From Mucilaginibacter_A sp964251965 (GTDB lineage: Bacteria > Bacteroidota > Bacteroidia > Sphingobacteriales > Sphingobacteriaceae): 64,000 bases of DNA. Both the position numbers and the translations under genes were made by a program. Position 1 is the first letter of the stretch, and each line of letters starts with the position of its first letter. The stretch covers positions 47,272 to 111,271 of the forward strand of contig CAXULQ010000011.1 in the NCBI GenBank assembly GCA_964251965.1, read 5' to 3'. Shown here piece by piece: positions 34,901-43,249 of the stretch. Below the pieces are notes generated by a model. That model was given only the letters and a program-made list of their open reading frames with translations, had not been told where the DNA came from and searched no databases.

Positions 34901-35164
34901 GCTGGTGCAGAATCCAGAAATACCATTGGCGTAACGGTTTTGGGCGGGATGATTGCTTCTTCATCCATTTCTATATTTATTGTCCCGGTGCTTTTTGTGT
35001 TGTTTACTAAGTTTTCTTACGGAAAAAAGCAGCTTGATTATTTGCAGGCACACCATGAAGAATTGATGGAAAAAGCCAGAAAAGTAGAAGAGCAAAACAT
35101 CGACCCGGAACTGGAATACGAGATAGAACAGGCCAAAGCTCAGCATCAACCCGGTCAGGGATAA
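31901..35164 (+). CDS. RND-family (HAE1) efflux pump subunit 2
   Basis: 1087 residues, paralogue of the preceding pump with a 4-base ATGA overlap. It has the same first helix, relay IGIVVDDAIIVVE and GLSAKNAILIVEFAK. Conserved blocks are nearly identical (transmembrane 4-6 region), while the periplasmic porter loops differ more. Tandem, translationally coupled pumps with a single adaptor recall MdtBC, where the two form a mixed trimer; the same is plausible here but not shown. A repeat begins 11 bases after the stop. Confidence 0.95.
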   Translation: MIANTFIKRPVTAIVISLILMIAGTICLFSLAVDQYPNISPPSVSVNGSYTGADAQTVEQTVAIPIEEQVNGTPGMEYMQSTNTNSGGMGIRVTFKIGTNVRIAALNVQNRVGIASPLLPSVVSKIGLTVRASNPDQLMLIAIYSPKRTHNITFLDNYTNTFIQDAILRVPGVGDVSARTDNFSMRIWMDPDKMASYSLTPADISAALTSQNVYVAAGSVGTPPQNTSQTNEIGILVNGMLNKASDYEKIIVKTMPTTGELVYLKDVARVELGKFTFSSNAFVDGNRASTIQVYQSPGSNALQTAENVYAALAKLKKSFPADVDYKVPFESVTIIKVSIQEVVGTLLKALGLVAIVVFLFLQNWRSTIIPILAIPVSILGTFCFFIPLGFTINTLTMFGFVLAIGIVVDDAIIVVEAVQHYIDEQHMSAKEATYHAMKEISAPVIAIALILASVFVPVGFIPGIVGRLYQQFAITIAISVIISAFIALSLTPALCTLLLKPSAAYTEKSNWLDKFFHHFNSFFEKLTSKYTGAVNKSIKGSKYIVIILVCICAAAYFLFKTKPSGFVPSDDGGRLFVTYQLPEASATVQSVKVMTKLMKIVGSTPGILHYTAISGFNILNGGANSNNGSMFCMLTPWDERTTPSTKIQGLTNELKKRFAKAGVKNANIVVIQPPPIRGIGLAAGFSMQVEQGSSTDDIHAFETVVKKFVAAAQKIPATSTAFSYFSAHTPSYELTVDREKCEKLGVNITDVFSTMQSYMGSSFVNNFTLYNRTYHVVIQADTSFRAQISDMNKYYVRNQVGQMLPLSTLISYKPIVAAPLISHFNIFRSAEVDGAIPPGYSSGQSIDELKALAAKTLPRGYTYEFSGLSYEELKAGSTTVYIFIFSITFVFLFLAALYESWSVPFSVMLTVPISAFGAILALTLDPILTNNVYAQIGLITLIGLSAKNAILIVEFAKVRVDRGEELIKSTLDAVRLRLRPIIMTSMAFILGVLPLALASGAGAESRNTIGVTVLGGMIASSSISIFIVPVLFVLFTKFSYGKKQLDYLQAHHEELMEKARKVEEQNIDPELEYEIEQAKAQHQPGQG

Positions 35165-35175
35165 AATTTATCCTG

Positions 35176-35187
35176 TAAAAGAAGCAT
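35176..35187 (-). repeat. TGCTTCTTTTA repeat after the efflux operon
   Basis: TAAAAGAAGCAT, 11 bases past the stop of pump 2. On minus it continues CAGGATAAATTTTATCC; the GGATAAA/TTTATCC palindrome covers the stop codon. Confidence 0.8.
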
Positions 35188-35250
35188 TGCCGCATTAATC
35201 AACAACATATTTTATTTAAACGTTTTATCTGTTTTTCATCAACTTTCGGC

Positions 35251-35264
35251 ATACTGTTTTTATG
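35251..35264 (+). repeat. variant repeat, TGTT form
   Basis: ATACTGTTTTTATG, followed by CCTGTAAAATT; the same skeleton as the main family with GT in place of TC. Confidence 0.4.
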
Positions 35265-35335
35265 CCTGTAAAATTGATATTGGTTTCGATTTTACTAATT
35301 CCACCGGCACTTCTTCAACCCCAATTTTTATCTGG

Positions 35336-35347
35336 TAAAAGAAGCAT
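35336..35347 (-). repeat. TGCTTCTTTTA repeat upstream of the carbamoyltransferase gene
   Basis: TAAAAGAAGCAT, in direct orientation to the copy at 35176 and 106 bases before the carbamoyltransferase start. On minus it continues CCAGATAAAAATTGG, close to the extended consensus. Confidence 0.8.
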
Positions 35348-35452
35348 CAAACCAAAAACTTAAACTATCTAACCAATATAATTTTTTGAACCCAAACTAT
35401 TTTATATCCTTTGCGCTATTACTAATCAGCAAAAACCACTATTTCTACATTT

Positions 35453-37126
35453 ATGCACACTCCTTCTATCTTAGGTATTAACCGAACACAAGATGGCACG
35501 ATTTCTATTTTCGGCGGCGGAAAACACATCATGTCTATCCATAAAGAACGTTTAACCAAACGCAAGCACCATTGGGGAAGGGTTGGCGACATTAAGCTTT
35601 ACAAAGAACATATTCCGGCGGTTGACCGTCCTTATGATTTGATTGTAGAATGCTGGTCGGCAGATAACGAAATCGAGAAAAAAGAGGAATACCACGAAGA
35701 ACTGCGGCGGGAACTGCAATTAAACGAAGGTGCCCGGATCATTGATATTTCGCATCATTTGGCGCATTTGTACAGTGCTTTCCCGCCATCCGGTTTTGAT
35801 ACTTGTGCTGTGATGATCATCGATTCTGTTGGCAGCCCGGTTGAACATATCCAGTATGATTATCCGGGAAAAGAAGGCAAAGCAAACTTGTTTGAAGTAG
35901 CATCTTACTATTACTGCGAAAACGGAGAAATTAAGTGCATTAAAAAACAGTTGCACGACCGGAATCCGGAGAAACCTCAAGGTTTAGGCAACTTCTATTA
36001 CAAACTAACTGCATGTTTATTTGGCGGAGAAGGCAGCGAAGGAAAAGTGATGGGTTTGGCCGGATACGGCGATCCGAAAAAATTGGATTTACCTGATTTG
36101 ATTGTGGAAGAAGGAGAGCTTTTTATCCCGAAGGAATGGGCAGAAGTATTCAAATCAACGGATTACTTTTACGATACTGAAGTAAAAACTTTCCAGGAAA
36201 AAGCTGATTTTGCCGCAAAAGGACAGGAAGTTTTTGAAAAAGCGTTGATCGAAATTGCAGCCTGGCTAAGCGAAGTTACCGGAACAAAAAATATTGCTTA
36301 TGCCGGCGGCTGCGCTTTAAATTGCGTTGCCAATACCAAAGTTTTAGAACAAGGTTATGATTTGTTTATCCCGCCGGCACCGCACGATGGCGGAACTTCT
36401 GTTGGTTGCGCCATTTATGGCGCGATGGAATGCTTCAAACTAAAGAATGAATTTGACTGGAAATTTGATTATTTGGGGCCGGACGTAGCTATCAGCGAAG
36501 TAACCAAACTGATTGAAAATTATCCTGAACTAAGCATCCATCAACCAGAAAATTTAATTGAAGAATGTTCCAACCATATTTATTGGGGAAAAATACTTTG
36601 CGTTTTTCAAAGCCATAGCGAGTTTGGTCCGCGGGCGTTAGGCAACCGAAGTATTGTTGCCGATACCCGTTATGCCGTTAACAAATTTTGGATCAATACT
36701 TTTATCAAAGGCCGGGAATGGTTCCGCCCGATTGCGCCATTTGTTTTGCAGGAAGATGTAAACAAATATTTTCATTTTGACGGGCGGACGCCTTTTATGC
36801 TTTTTACTGCTTTTTTGCGCGACGAATACAAGCACCAGTTTCCAACAATTGAACACATCGATTACAGTGCCAGGATACAAACGGTTAACAAAGCAGACAA
36901 TGCTTTTATTTACGACCTGATCACCAACTTTAAAGAAAAAACTGGCGTGGGCATTATTGCCAATACTTCTTTTAACGGCAAAAATGAAACAATGGTAGAA
37001 ACTTTGGCCGATGCTTTAAATTGTTTTGTAAAACATCCAATCCATCATTTAATTGTGCCGCCGTTTATCATTTCCAAGAAAACGCCGGTCAGCAATCCGT
37101 TGCAACTTTCAAGTTATAAAGTGTGA
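35453..37126 (+). CDS. NodU/CmcH-family carbamoyltransferase
   Basis: 557 residues. The N-terminal Kae1-like domain has the metal histidines of ISHHLAHLYSAF, IIDSVGS and EGKVMGLAGYGDPKK; IAYAGGCALNCVANTKV is the nucleotide loop. The C-terminal domain opens near QSHSEFGPRALGNRSI. The enzyme transfers carbamoyl from carbamoyl phosphate to a hydroxyl, via carbamoyl-adenylate, on antibiotics, Nod factors or glycans. It overlaps the next gene, a PIG-L deacetylase, by 4 bases (GTGA), suggesting a shared glycan or secondary-metabolite substrate. Confidence 0.92.
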   Translation: MHTPSILGINRTQDGTISIFGGGKHIMSIHKERLTKRKHHWGRVGDIKLYKEHIPAVDRPYDLIVECWSADNEIEKKEEYHEELRRELQLNEGARIIDISHHLAHLYSAFPPSGFDTCAVMIIDSVGSPVEHIQYDYPGKEGKANLFEVASYYYCENGEIKCIKKQLHDRNPEKPQGLGNFYYKLTACLFGGEGSEGKVMGLAGYGDPKKLDLPDLIVEEGELFIPKEWAEVFKSTDYFYDTEVKTFQEKADFAAKGQEVFEKALIEIAAWLSEVTGTKNIAYAGGCALNCVANTKVLEQGYDLFIPPAPHDGGTSVGCAIYGAMECFKLKNEFDWKFDYLGPDVAISEVTKLIENYPELSIHQPENLIEECSNHIYWGKILCVFQSHSEFGPRALGNRSIVADTRYAVNKFWINTFIKGREWFRPIAPFVLQEDVNKYFHFDGRTPFMLFTAFLRDEYKHQFPTIEHIDYSARIQTVNKADNAFIYDLITNFKEKTGVGIIANTSFNGKNETMVETLADALNCFVKHPIHHLIVPPFIISKKTPVSNPLQLSSYKV

Positions 37127-37851
37127 GTTTGAAAATATACATTTTATCGCCGCATATTGATGATGCAGCATTTTGTCTTGCACTGCATATTGCACAATTT
37201 GCAGAGCGCAAAATTCCGGTAACGTTAATTAATTGCTTTACAATTTCAACTTTTACAACCATTGATTGTGGTGTAAAAAGCAGGGAACAAGTAAGCACTT
37301 TAAGAAAAGATGAAGATGTAGCTTTTAACAAGTTGTTTGGCTCCGCTATCAATATCATCAATCTGGATCTGTTGGATGCACCGTTGAGAAACAAATATAT
37401 CCATCAATTCCATCAATTTAATACAGCAGAATTAAGGTTGATCGAAGAAATTAAAACTTTTTTAGAAGAAAATGTAGATGGAATATTACTTTGTCCGCTT
37501 GCGTTAGGCAACCACATCGACCATACTATTTGTGTAGAAGCAGCAATACAATTGTATCCAAACAAGCAAGTTTTGTTTTACGAGGATTTGCCTTATGCAG
37601 GCAGGGTTAGCCAGAATGAAATTGATACACATGTAAAAGATTTAGGGGAAAGATTAGGTATACAATTAGAAAGTCAAATTGGTGGTTTGCAAGGTTGCAA
37701 GATCAATAAAGAACATGCAATCCAAGTTTATAAAAGCCAGGTGAATGATGAAATTTGTTCTGAAATAATTTCTTACATGAACCAATTATCAGGAGAAAGG
37801 TTGTGGGGAAGATTGGAAGAATTTGATGTTTTAAAATTGGGTTTAAATTAA
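37123..37851 (+). CDS. PIG-L (LmbE)-family deacetylase
   Basis: 242 residues. The zinc motif SPHIDDAAF is at residues 9-17 and the distal histidines are in LGNHIDHTI. These enzymes remove N-acetyl groups from amino sugars such as GlcNAc derivatives. The GTG start at 37123 overlaps the carbamoyltransferase stop; TTG at 37129 is an alternative. Together the pair could deacetylate and carbamoylate the same sugar, by analogy to NodB and NodU. No glycosyltransferase is adjacent. Confidence 0.88.
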   Translation: MSLKIYILSPHIDDAAFCLALHIAQFAERKIPVTLINCFTISTFTTIDCGVKSREQVSTLRKDEDVAFNKLFGSAINIINLDLLDAPLRNKYIHQFHQFNTAELRLIEEIKTFLEENVDGILLCPLALGNHIDHTICVEAAIQLYPNKQVLFYEDLPYAGRVSQNEIDTHVKDLGERLGIQLESQIGGLQGCKINKEHAIQVYKSQVNDEICSEIISYMNQLSGERLWGRLEEFDVLKLGLN

Positions 37852-37887
37852 AATTAGAATCCAATTTTTTGATTCAGTAAGATGTAG

Positions 37888-37973
37888 ATGCTTCTTTTAT
37901 CCATCTAAACTTGTTATTGTAAAGCATTTATTTCTACAAAAGTTTTACAGTTTTAGTACGATAAAAGAAGCAT
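37888..37973. repeat. inverted pair of TGCTTCTTTTA repeats
   Basis: ATGCTTCTTTTATCCATC from 37888 and GTACGATAAAAGAAGCAT ending 37973; arms of ~13 bp with a ~60-base loop that contains AAAGCATTTATTTC and TTTTACAGTTTTAG. It lies 37 bases after the PIG-L stop. Confidence 0.8.
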
Positions 37974-38045
37974 TCAAATTTGATGAATCAGGTTTTGATT
38001 TGATGAATAGAAAGTATCTTTCTATCTTCAACCTAAACCAATTAT

Positions 38046-40034
38046 ATGCAGATGAATTGCCTCAAATTCTATTTCGCAGCTATACTTTTATTGTTGTGCC
38101 AGCAAATCCATGCTTTACAAAAAGTAAGCGTTTCCTCGCCTGATAAAAAAATTGTTTTTAATCTGGGCATTGAGCAGGACGAATTGGTTTACCGTGTAAG
38201 CTACAAAGGCAAATTACTGATTAGCCGTTCGCCTTTGCATATCAGTTTTTTGGAAGGAGGTAATTTTAACGGAAAAATTCAATTAGGCGTCCCAATAAAA
38301 AAACGGCTGACCGAAACTTACACCTTAATTACCGGCAAGGCCAGCAAGGTTTTAAGCGATTGCAACAGTGCAATCGTTCCGGTTACTGCCCAAGGCGAAG
38401 GCATCAAAAACCTCAACCTCGAAGTCCGCGTTTTTAATGATGGTGCTGCTTTTAGATACCAGATTTTAGCAAAAGGGCAGCAGGAAATGCACGTTACAGA
38501 TGAAATAAACACATTCAATTTAGCTGGTGATCCTATTGTCCGTACAATGTTATTGCCCAATTATACCACTTCGCACGAAGGTTTATACACCACAACTCCA
38601 TTTAGCAAACTCAAGGCTGATACTTTAATGGATATGCCAACCTTGTTTGAGTTTCCTGGTGGAAATTTTCTGGCTATAACCGAAGCCGCGTTACGGGATT
38701 ATGCTGGCATGTATTTGATCAAACACAACGGTGTTTTGCAAAGCCGGCTTTCGGCTTTGCCGAATCATCCGGGTTTAAAAGTAGTGGCAAAATTACCGCA
38801 TGATAGTCCGTGGCGGGTGATGCTAATTAGTGACCGGATTGGTGCACTAATCGAATCCAACGTAATCACCAACCTCAACGAGCCAAACAAAATTAAAGAT
38901 GTTTCCTGGATTAAACCCGGAACCTGCACTTTCCCCTGGTGGAATGGAACTGTGTTGCCCGATACCAGTTTTACGCCCGGCAACAACTTTAACACCAATA
39001 TGTATTATGTTAATTTCTGCGCCAAAAACCACATTATGTACCATTCGGTTGTGGAGTATGGCGGGCACGAATGGTACGTAAACGATGGTTCGGGCTATTC
39101 TCCCGGGCCGCATGCCGATCCATCTAAAGCCGTTCCAGATTTGGATATGCAGCAATTGTGCGATTCTGCGGCAGCAAAAGGAGTTGGCATCCGGGTTTGG
39201 GTACACTGGGCGGCTTTGTACCCGAAGCTGGACAGCACTTTTGCACAATACGAAAAATGGGGGATCAAAGGGATGATGGTAGATTTTATGGACCGAGACG
39301 ATCAGGAAATGGTAAATATTCAGGAAGAGATTTTGCAGAAAGCCGCACAGCACCACCTGCACATTCAGTTTCATGGTGCCTACAAGCCAACAGGTTTAAA
39401 CCGTACTTATCCTAACGAATTTACCCGGGAAGGAACGTTAAATTACGAAAATGATAAATGGACAACGGCGGTTAATCCTGATCACGATGTCAACATTCCG
39501 TTTACCCGGATGCTGGCCGGTTCTACAGATTATCATTTAGGCGGATTTCGGGCCGTGCCGGTATCCAAGTTCAGGATACATTATATCCGGCCAATGGTGC
39601 AAGGCACACGCTGCCACATGCTGGGCATGTATGTGGTATTGGAAAATTATTTGGGAATGATTTGCGACGATCCCGAAGCTTATTTAAATCAGCTTGGCTT
39701 TGAATTTTTACAGCATGTCCCAACCATTTGGGACGAAACCCGTGTTATCGCTGCACAACCTGGCGAGTTTGTAGTAATCGCGAGAAGCAAAGGCAAAGAT
39801 TGGTACGTCGGCGGCATTACCAACCATAACAGGCGCAACTTATATGCAAAGTTGGATTTCTTGCCAGAAGGGGCGTTTACAGCAGAGATTTATAACGATG
39901 CTTCAGATTCTGAAACCAATGGTAACCATTTAGTAAAAACGGTAAAACAGGTAAACCGGCAAACCGTACTTAACTTATCAATGGCATCAGGCGGCGGATT
40001 GGCAATGCATTTATTTCCATCAACCAAAAACTAA
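38046..40034 (+). CDS. glycoside hydrolase family 97 enzyme
   Basis: 662 residues with a signal peptide (ending IHAL). The N-terminal GH97 super-sandwich (SSPDKKIVFNLGIEQDELVY) is followed by the TIM barrel with EYGGHEWYVNDGSGYSPGP, WGIKGMMVDFMDRDDQEMV and HGAYKPTGLNRTYPNEFTRE, then a C-terminal beta domain. GH97 contains alpha-glucosidases (SusB) and alpha-galactosidases; which applies is not decided here. It is likely a periplasmic oligosaccharide-degrading enzyme. There is no SusC/SusD pair beside it, so it stands alone. Confidence 0.93.
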   Translation: MQMNCLKFYFAAILLLLCQQIHALQKVSVSSPDKKIVFNLGIEQDELVYRVSYKGKLLISRSPLHISFLEGGNFNGKIQLGVPIKKRLTETYTLITGKASKVLSDCNSAIVPVTAQGEGIKNLNLEVRVFNDGAAFRYQILAKGQQEMHVTDEINTFNLAGDPIVRTMLLPNYTTSHEGLYTTTPFSKLKADTLMDMPTLFEFPGGNFLAITEAALRDYAGMYLIKHNGVLQSRLSALPNHPGLKVVAKLPHDSPWRVMLISDRIGALIESNVITNLNEPNKIKDVSWIKPGTCTFPWWNGTVLPDTSFTPGNNFNTNMYYVNFCAKNHIMYHSVVEYGGHEWYVNDGSGYSPGPHADPSKAVPDLDMQQLCDSAAAKGVGIRVWVHWAALYPKLDSTFAQYEKWGIKGMMVDFMDRDDQEMVNIQEEILQKAAQHHLHIQFHGAYKPTGLNRTYPNEFTREGTLNYENDKWTTAVNPDHDVNIPFTRMLAGSTDYHLGGFRAVPVSKFRIHYIRPMVQGTRCHMLGMYVVLENYLGMICDDPEAYLNQLGFEFLQHVPTIWDETRVIAAQPGEFVVIARSKGKDWYVGGITNHNRRNLYAKLDFLPEGAFTAEIYNDASDSETNGNHLVKTVKQVNRQTVLNLSMASGGGLAMHLFPSTKN

Positions 40035-40086
40035 ATGACTTAACGGGTAATAAATTTAGATCGACTAAAAAAAACAGCTACAAAAC

Positions 40087-40117
40087 AAAGGGAGGCAAAT
40101 TACTGCCCCCCTTTTTT
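40087..40117 (+). terminator. rho-independent terminator of the GH97 gene
   Basis: AAAGGGAGGCA, loop AATTAC, TGCCCCCCTTT with one A-C mismatch, followed by further T residues; 53 bases after the GH97 stop. Confidence 0.85.
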
Positions 40118-40211
40118 GTAATCATTCAAAGCTTAACGCTTTCGGTTTTATAATTGGTTAGTTGGTTTTATTTTTAAGTTTAGTTGGCAGACGGTTTCCT
40201 TCTTATCTAAC

Positions 40212-40796
40212 TTACATTCTTGCATAAGTCAATTTAGCGGTGTTAACGGTAGGTGCAGTTTCCGGGTCGCCAGGTGCATAGTAGGCGGTAAAGGTGATGA
40301 TGTCGGTCTGTTTCAGCAATTGGTTCAATACTACTGTTGCCTCGGCAGAAGAACCATAAAACTTTTGGTAGATAAAAGAACGGGTAACTCTTTTTTTAAC
40401 AAACATTTTATTGTTGACCAAAGTGTCTTTGCTGCTGTGGACAATGATGTCGTTCAGGTTGTCGTCCACCCAGTTGGTCGCGTTTACGCCATATTTGGTC
40501 ATGGAATGGTAGTCAAAGGCGGCCAGTTGCGTTCCGGTGAAGCCTTCTTTTAAGTGTACCGCCCAGTTTTGGGCAAGCATATCAGAATCTAAAAGCAGCG
40601 TTACGTCTTCGTTGTAGACCATGTTCAGCACGTTAGAAGTAACGGCCATTTTAACAACCTGTCCACTGGTTTTAATGTTGAGGGCAGCGTATTTTTCTAC
40701 AACTGCTGAAGACTGTGGCGCGCCGCCGTTTTTATCTTTTTTGCAGCTTGTTGTTAATGCCAGTGCTGCTAAACCAAAAAGTAGTAATTTTTTCAT
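40212..40796 (-). CDS. small putative lipoprotein of unknown function
   Basis: 194 residues. Lipobox LTTSCKKD puts the lipidated cysteine at about residue 18. The mature part starts with a Lys/Gly/Ser linker, then mixed beta-rich sequence (VKMAVTSNVLNMVYNEDVTL) and a helical middle; no catalytic motif is visible. It is likely surface-exposed or periplasmic. It stands alone between the GH97 terminator and a repeat-bearing spacer. Confidence 0.75.
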   Translation of the reverse strand: MKKLLLFGLAALALTTSCKKDKNGGAPQSSAVVEKYAALNIKTSGQVVKMAVTSNVLNMVYNEDVTLLLDSDMLAQNWAVHLKEGFTGTQLAAFDYHSMTKYGVNATNWVDDNLNDIIVHSSKDTLVNNKMFVKKRVTRSFIYQKFYGSSAEATVVLNQLLKQTDIITFTAYYAPGDPETAPTVNTAKLTYARM

Positions 40797-40884
40797 GTCC
40801 GTATTTTTTAATTTTTCAAGTGATTTGATAAGGTATAGCCAATAAAAATGCCAGCAGGAATCAGCCGCGGCTATAATTGCACGA

Positions 40885-40906
40885 ATGCTTCTTTTATCAG
40901 GTAAAA
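40885..40906 (+). repeat. TGCTTCTTTTA repeat, extended form
   Basis: ATGCTTCTTTTATC followed by AGGTAAAAATTAGG, the best single-arm match to the extended consensus. It lies upstream of the small lipoprotein gene. Confidence 0.8.
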
Positions 40907-41330
40907 ATTAGGGTGAAGCAGCGATATAAATTATTGCCGTTATTTTCTTTACAGGAAATAAAACTTTTTAGGAATATTAAAGATTTTTAGCTGTAAAAAT
41001 AGCATTTGTTACAGGAATCGGCTTTGATTTAAGCTGAAGCAGATCTGGAAAAAATTAAACACAAAGCATAATTCTTTGCGGCAAAAGCAATGTCGGCGAT
41101 ACGAAATAAACCCTCAAAATAGAGAAATTAAATATTGAACGAATGACGTTTTCCTTTAGATAAGAATGAGAGTGTTTCTCAGTTGGGGAATTTTGAGGAA
41201 ATAATCCCAATCCCACTACCTCTTCTCATCCACAAAACGTGGAAGAGAACTGTAATCTCTCCCAAATTATAATTTGATTTAGATAACAGCTTTTAAAGAA
41301 TGATGATTTGGATAAACGTACTTGAAGTAA

Positions 41331-41344
41331 ATGCTTCTTTTACC
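41331..41344 (+). repeat. TGCTTCTTTTA repeat after the GHL10-like gene
   Basis: ATGCTTCTTTTACC, ending 1 base before the stop codon of the minus-strand glycosyl hydrolase-like gene. Confidence 0.8.
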
Positions 41345-41345
41345 C

Positions 41346-42893
41346 CTACAAAGTATTGGAAGGAATATTGACCACAGCCGTGTTGGAGGGATAACTCTCG
41401 TTTTTTAACCGGCTTAATGCAGTTACCACATATTGATAGTTTTTACCAGCTTCGGCATTCTGGTCCTCAAACGTACGTTGCTGATTGTAAGTAATATTCA
41501 AAATGTGTTTTGGGTCCGTTAAATTAATAGGTTCGCCCTTATCAAAACGATAAACAACATAACCAAAAGCCGTATTGCCATCGTTGGTTGGCAAAGGCAG
41601 TTGCCATTGCAGGTTCACTATTTTTCCGGATGCTTTCGCAATTAGTTCACGCGGAATATTAGGCGTTGCGGCATCCCGCCAAAGCATGGCTGGAGGCAAC
41701 GCTGCGTAACGGTAAAAATCTGTTTTCAAACTATCTGTAAAACCAAGCGGATTATGCTGTAAAGACTTCGAACTGAAATAAACGCTGCCTTGCACCCGCG
41801 GGTTTTCCCGGCCGTAACGTATTTGTCTTGGCATCTGGCTGCTTTCTTTCCAACTGGCACTCATCCGCTCGTTAATGCGGTAAGCCGCCATACCGAGATA
41901 TAAATGCCTGCCGTAGGTATTATTGCTCCACCAATCCACTAATTTTTCGTAAGCAGCGGCACGGTTATTAAACGGCCAATAAATTTGTGGGTTAATGTAA
42001 TCCAGCCAGCCTTGTTTCATCCATTTTCTGGTGTCCGCAAATTGTTCGTAATACGAAGAACCGCCGCCAGTATCAGAACCTTCCGGGTTTTGGCGCACGT
42101 TTGCCCATATCCCAAACGGACTAATCCCAAACTTCAAAAAATTTTTATGGTGATGGATACTATCACTCAAAGCATGGATCAGCGTATCTACATTATGCCT
42201 GCGCCAATCTTTAATATCTGTAAAACCATCAGGATGGTTTGCAAAAGTTTGTGCATCGTCAATATGCTGGCCATCTACCGGGTACGGATAAAAATAATCG
42301 TCTAAGTGTACGCCATCGATGTCATAATTATCAACCACGTTCAAAATAACTTTGATGATATACTCGCGCACTTCCGGTAGGCCGGGATTAAACAATTTTC
42401 TACCGGCATAAGTAAAAAACCATTCTGGCTTTTGTTTGGTGATATGGTCGTTGCTTAACCCTCTTTCGTTAGCAGAAAAAGTAGCGCGGTAAGGGTTAAA
42501 CCAGGCATGCAGTTCCATACCGCGCTGGTGGGCTTGCGTAATGGCAAAATCCAGCGGATCGTAAGCCGGGTTCGGTGCTTTGCCTTGTTTGCCGGTTAAC
42601 CATTGCGACCATGGTTCGTTACTTTTGGCGTAAAGTGCATCGGCGGCAGGCCGCACCTGGAACATGATGGCATTGATACCTGTTTGATGGTGCTCACTTA
42701 TTATTTCTAAAAGTTCCTGCTGTTGCTGTTGAGTGCCGCTTTTACCGCTGCTTGGCCAATCGATATTTGCTACTGTAGCAACCCAAACCCCTCTGAATTC
42801 TCTTTTAGGCTGAACCAAAGTTTGCCCTTTGATTGTAAATTGAACTATGCAAAGTAAAAACAGCAAGAGGATTGCTTTAGTACGGATATACAT
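41346..42893 (-). CDS. secreted glycosyl hydrolase-like 10 (YngK-type) protein
   Basis: 515 residues from the ATG at 42893; a TTG 27 bases upstream would give a longer, less signal-like N-terminus. Signal peptide 1-24. The GHL10 barrel starts with FRGVWVATVANIDWPSSGKS and shows INAIMFQVRPAADALY, HAWFNPYRAT, DIDGVHLDDYFYP and LDYINPQIYWPF. A fibronectin-like C-terminal domain follows (NLQWQLPLPTNDGNTAFGYV). Relatives include enzymes acting on peptidoglycan or other polysaccharides; the substrate here is not evident. Confidence 0.88.
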   Translation of the reverse strand: MYIRTKAILLLFLLCIVQFTIKGQTLVQPKREFRGVWVATVANIDWPSSGKSGTQQQQQELLEIISEHHQTGINAIMFQVRPAADALYAKSNEPWSQWLTGKQGKAPNPAYDPLDFAITQAHQRGMELHAWFNPYRATFSANERGLSNDHITKQKPEWFFTYAGRKLFNPGLPEVREYIIKVILNVVDNYDIDGVHLDDYFYPYPVDGQHIDDAQTFANHPDGFTDIKDWRRHNVDTLIHALSDSIHHHKNFLKFGISPFGIWANVRQNPEGSDTGGGSSYYEQFADTRKWMKQGWLDYINPQIYWPFNNRAAAYEKLVDWWSNNTYGRHLYLGMAAYRINERMSASWKESSQMPRQIRYGRENPRVQGSVYFSSKSLQHNPLGFTDSLKTDFYRYAALPPAMLWRDAATPNIPRELIAKASGKIVNLQWQLPLPTNDGNTAFGYVVYRFDKGEPINLTDPKHILNITYNQQRTFEDQNAEAGKNYQYVVTALSRLKNESYPSNTAVVNIPSNTL

Positions 42894-42920
42894 CAAAAAT
42901 TGATTAATTAAAAAAAGCAA

Positions 42921-43249
42921 AGATAGTTAAACTCATTTATGGAACTTTATTGGGCTAAATTTAATTTAAAGAAAAGCAAAACGTTTGCTATTAATTAATT
43001 TTTATTTTGCTATTTCCTGTTTAAAAAGATCTATTTACCTTTCGCCAAAGCATTTTATTTACTTGTTAAAACGTGAATATACGATCTTCGGTTATGTATT
43101 TTTTTACTTTGGATGCAATATACAAACCAAAATCATAGTTTTATCGAAAATATATAATATCAAACAATATTGCAACACCAATTTAAAACGAGTTTTTCAA
43201 ACTAAGAATTTATACTTAAACACTTCTTTTATCTACTAAAACTTATATT
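42921..43249. other. AT-rich intergenic region
   Basis: About 330 bases between divergent genes, very AT-rich. Apart from a diverged repeat (ACTTCTTTTATC, 43222-43233) just before the next start codon I see no feature. An 84-codon frame here is judged spurious. Confidence 0.6.

Larger units (their letters stand above)
40797..41345. other. 549-base intergenic region
   Basis: It contains repeat copies at 40885 and 41331, a variant TAAAAATAGCAT at 40995-41006 and an 11 bp hairpin (TTCTCATCCAC / GTGGAAGAGAA, 41223-41249, loop AAAAC, one mismatch). No coding signal was recognised. Confidence 0.65.

Noticed and set aside
35176..35347. Insertion sequence with short terminal repeats between the efflux and carbamoyltransferase genes
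   Set aside because: The two copies are in direct orientation, no transposase frame lies between them and no target duplication is visible.
38847..39374. 175-codon frame on minus opposite the GH97 gene
   Set aside because: Lies inside a catalytic-domain coding region; no recognisable protein features.
42985..43239. 84-codon open frame upstream of the coiled-coil protein gene
   Set aside because: Composition is Tyr/Phe/Ile/Asn rich as expected for random AT-rich DNA, with no family pattern or spacing to neighbours.
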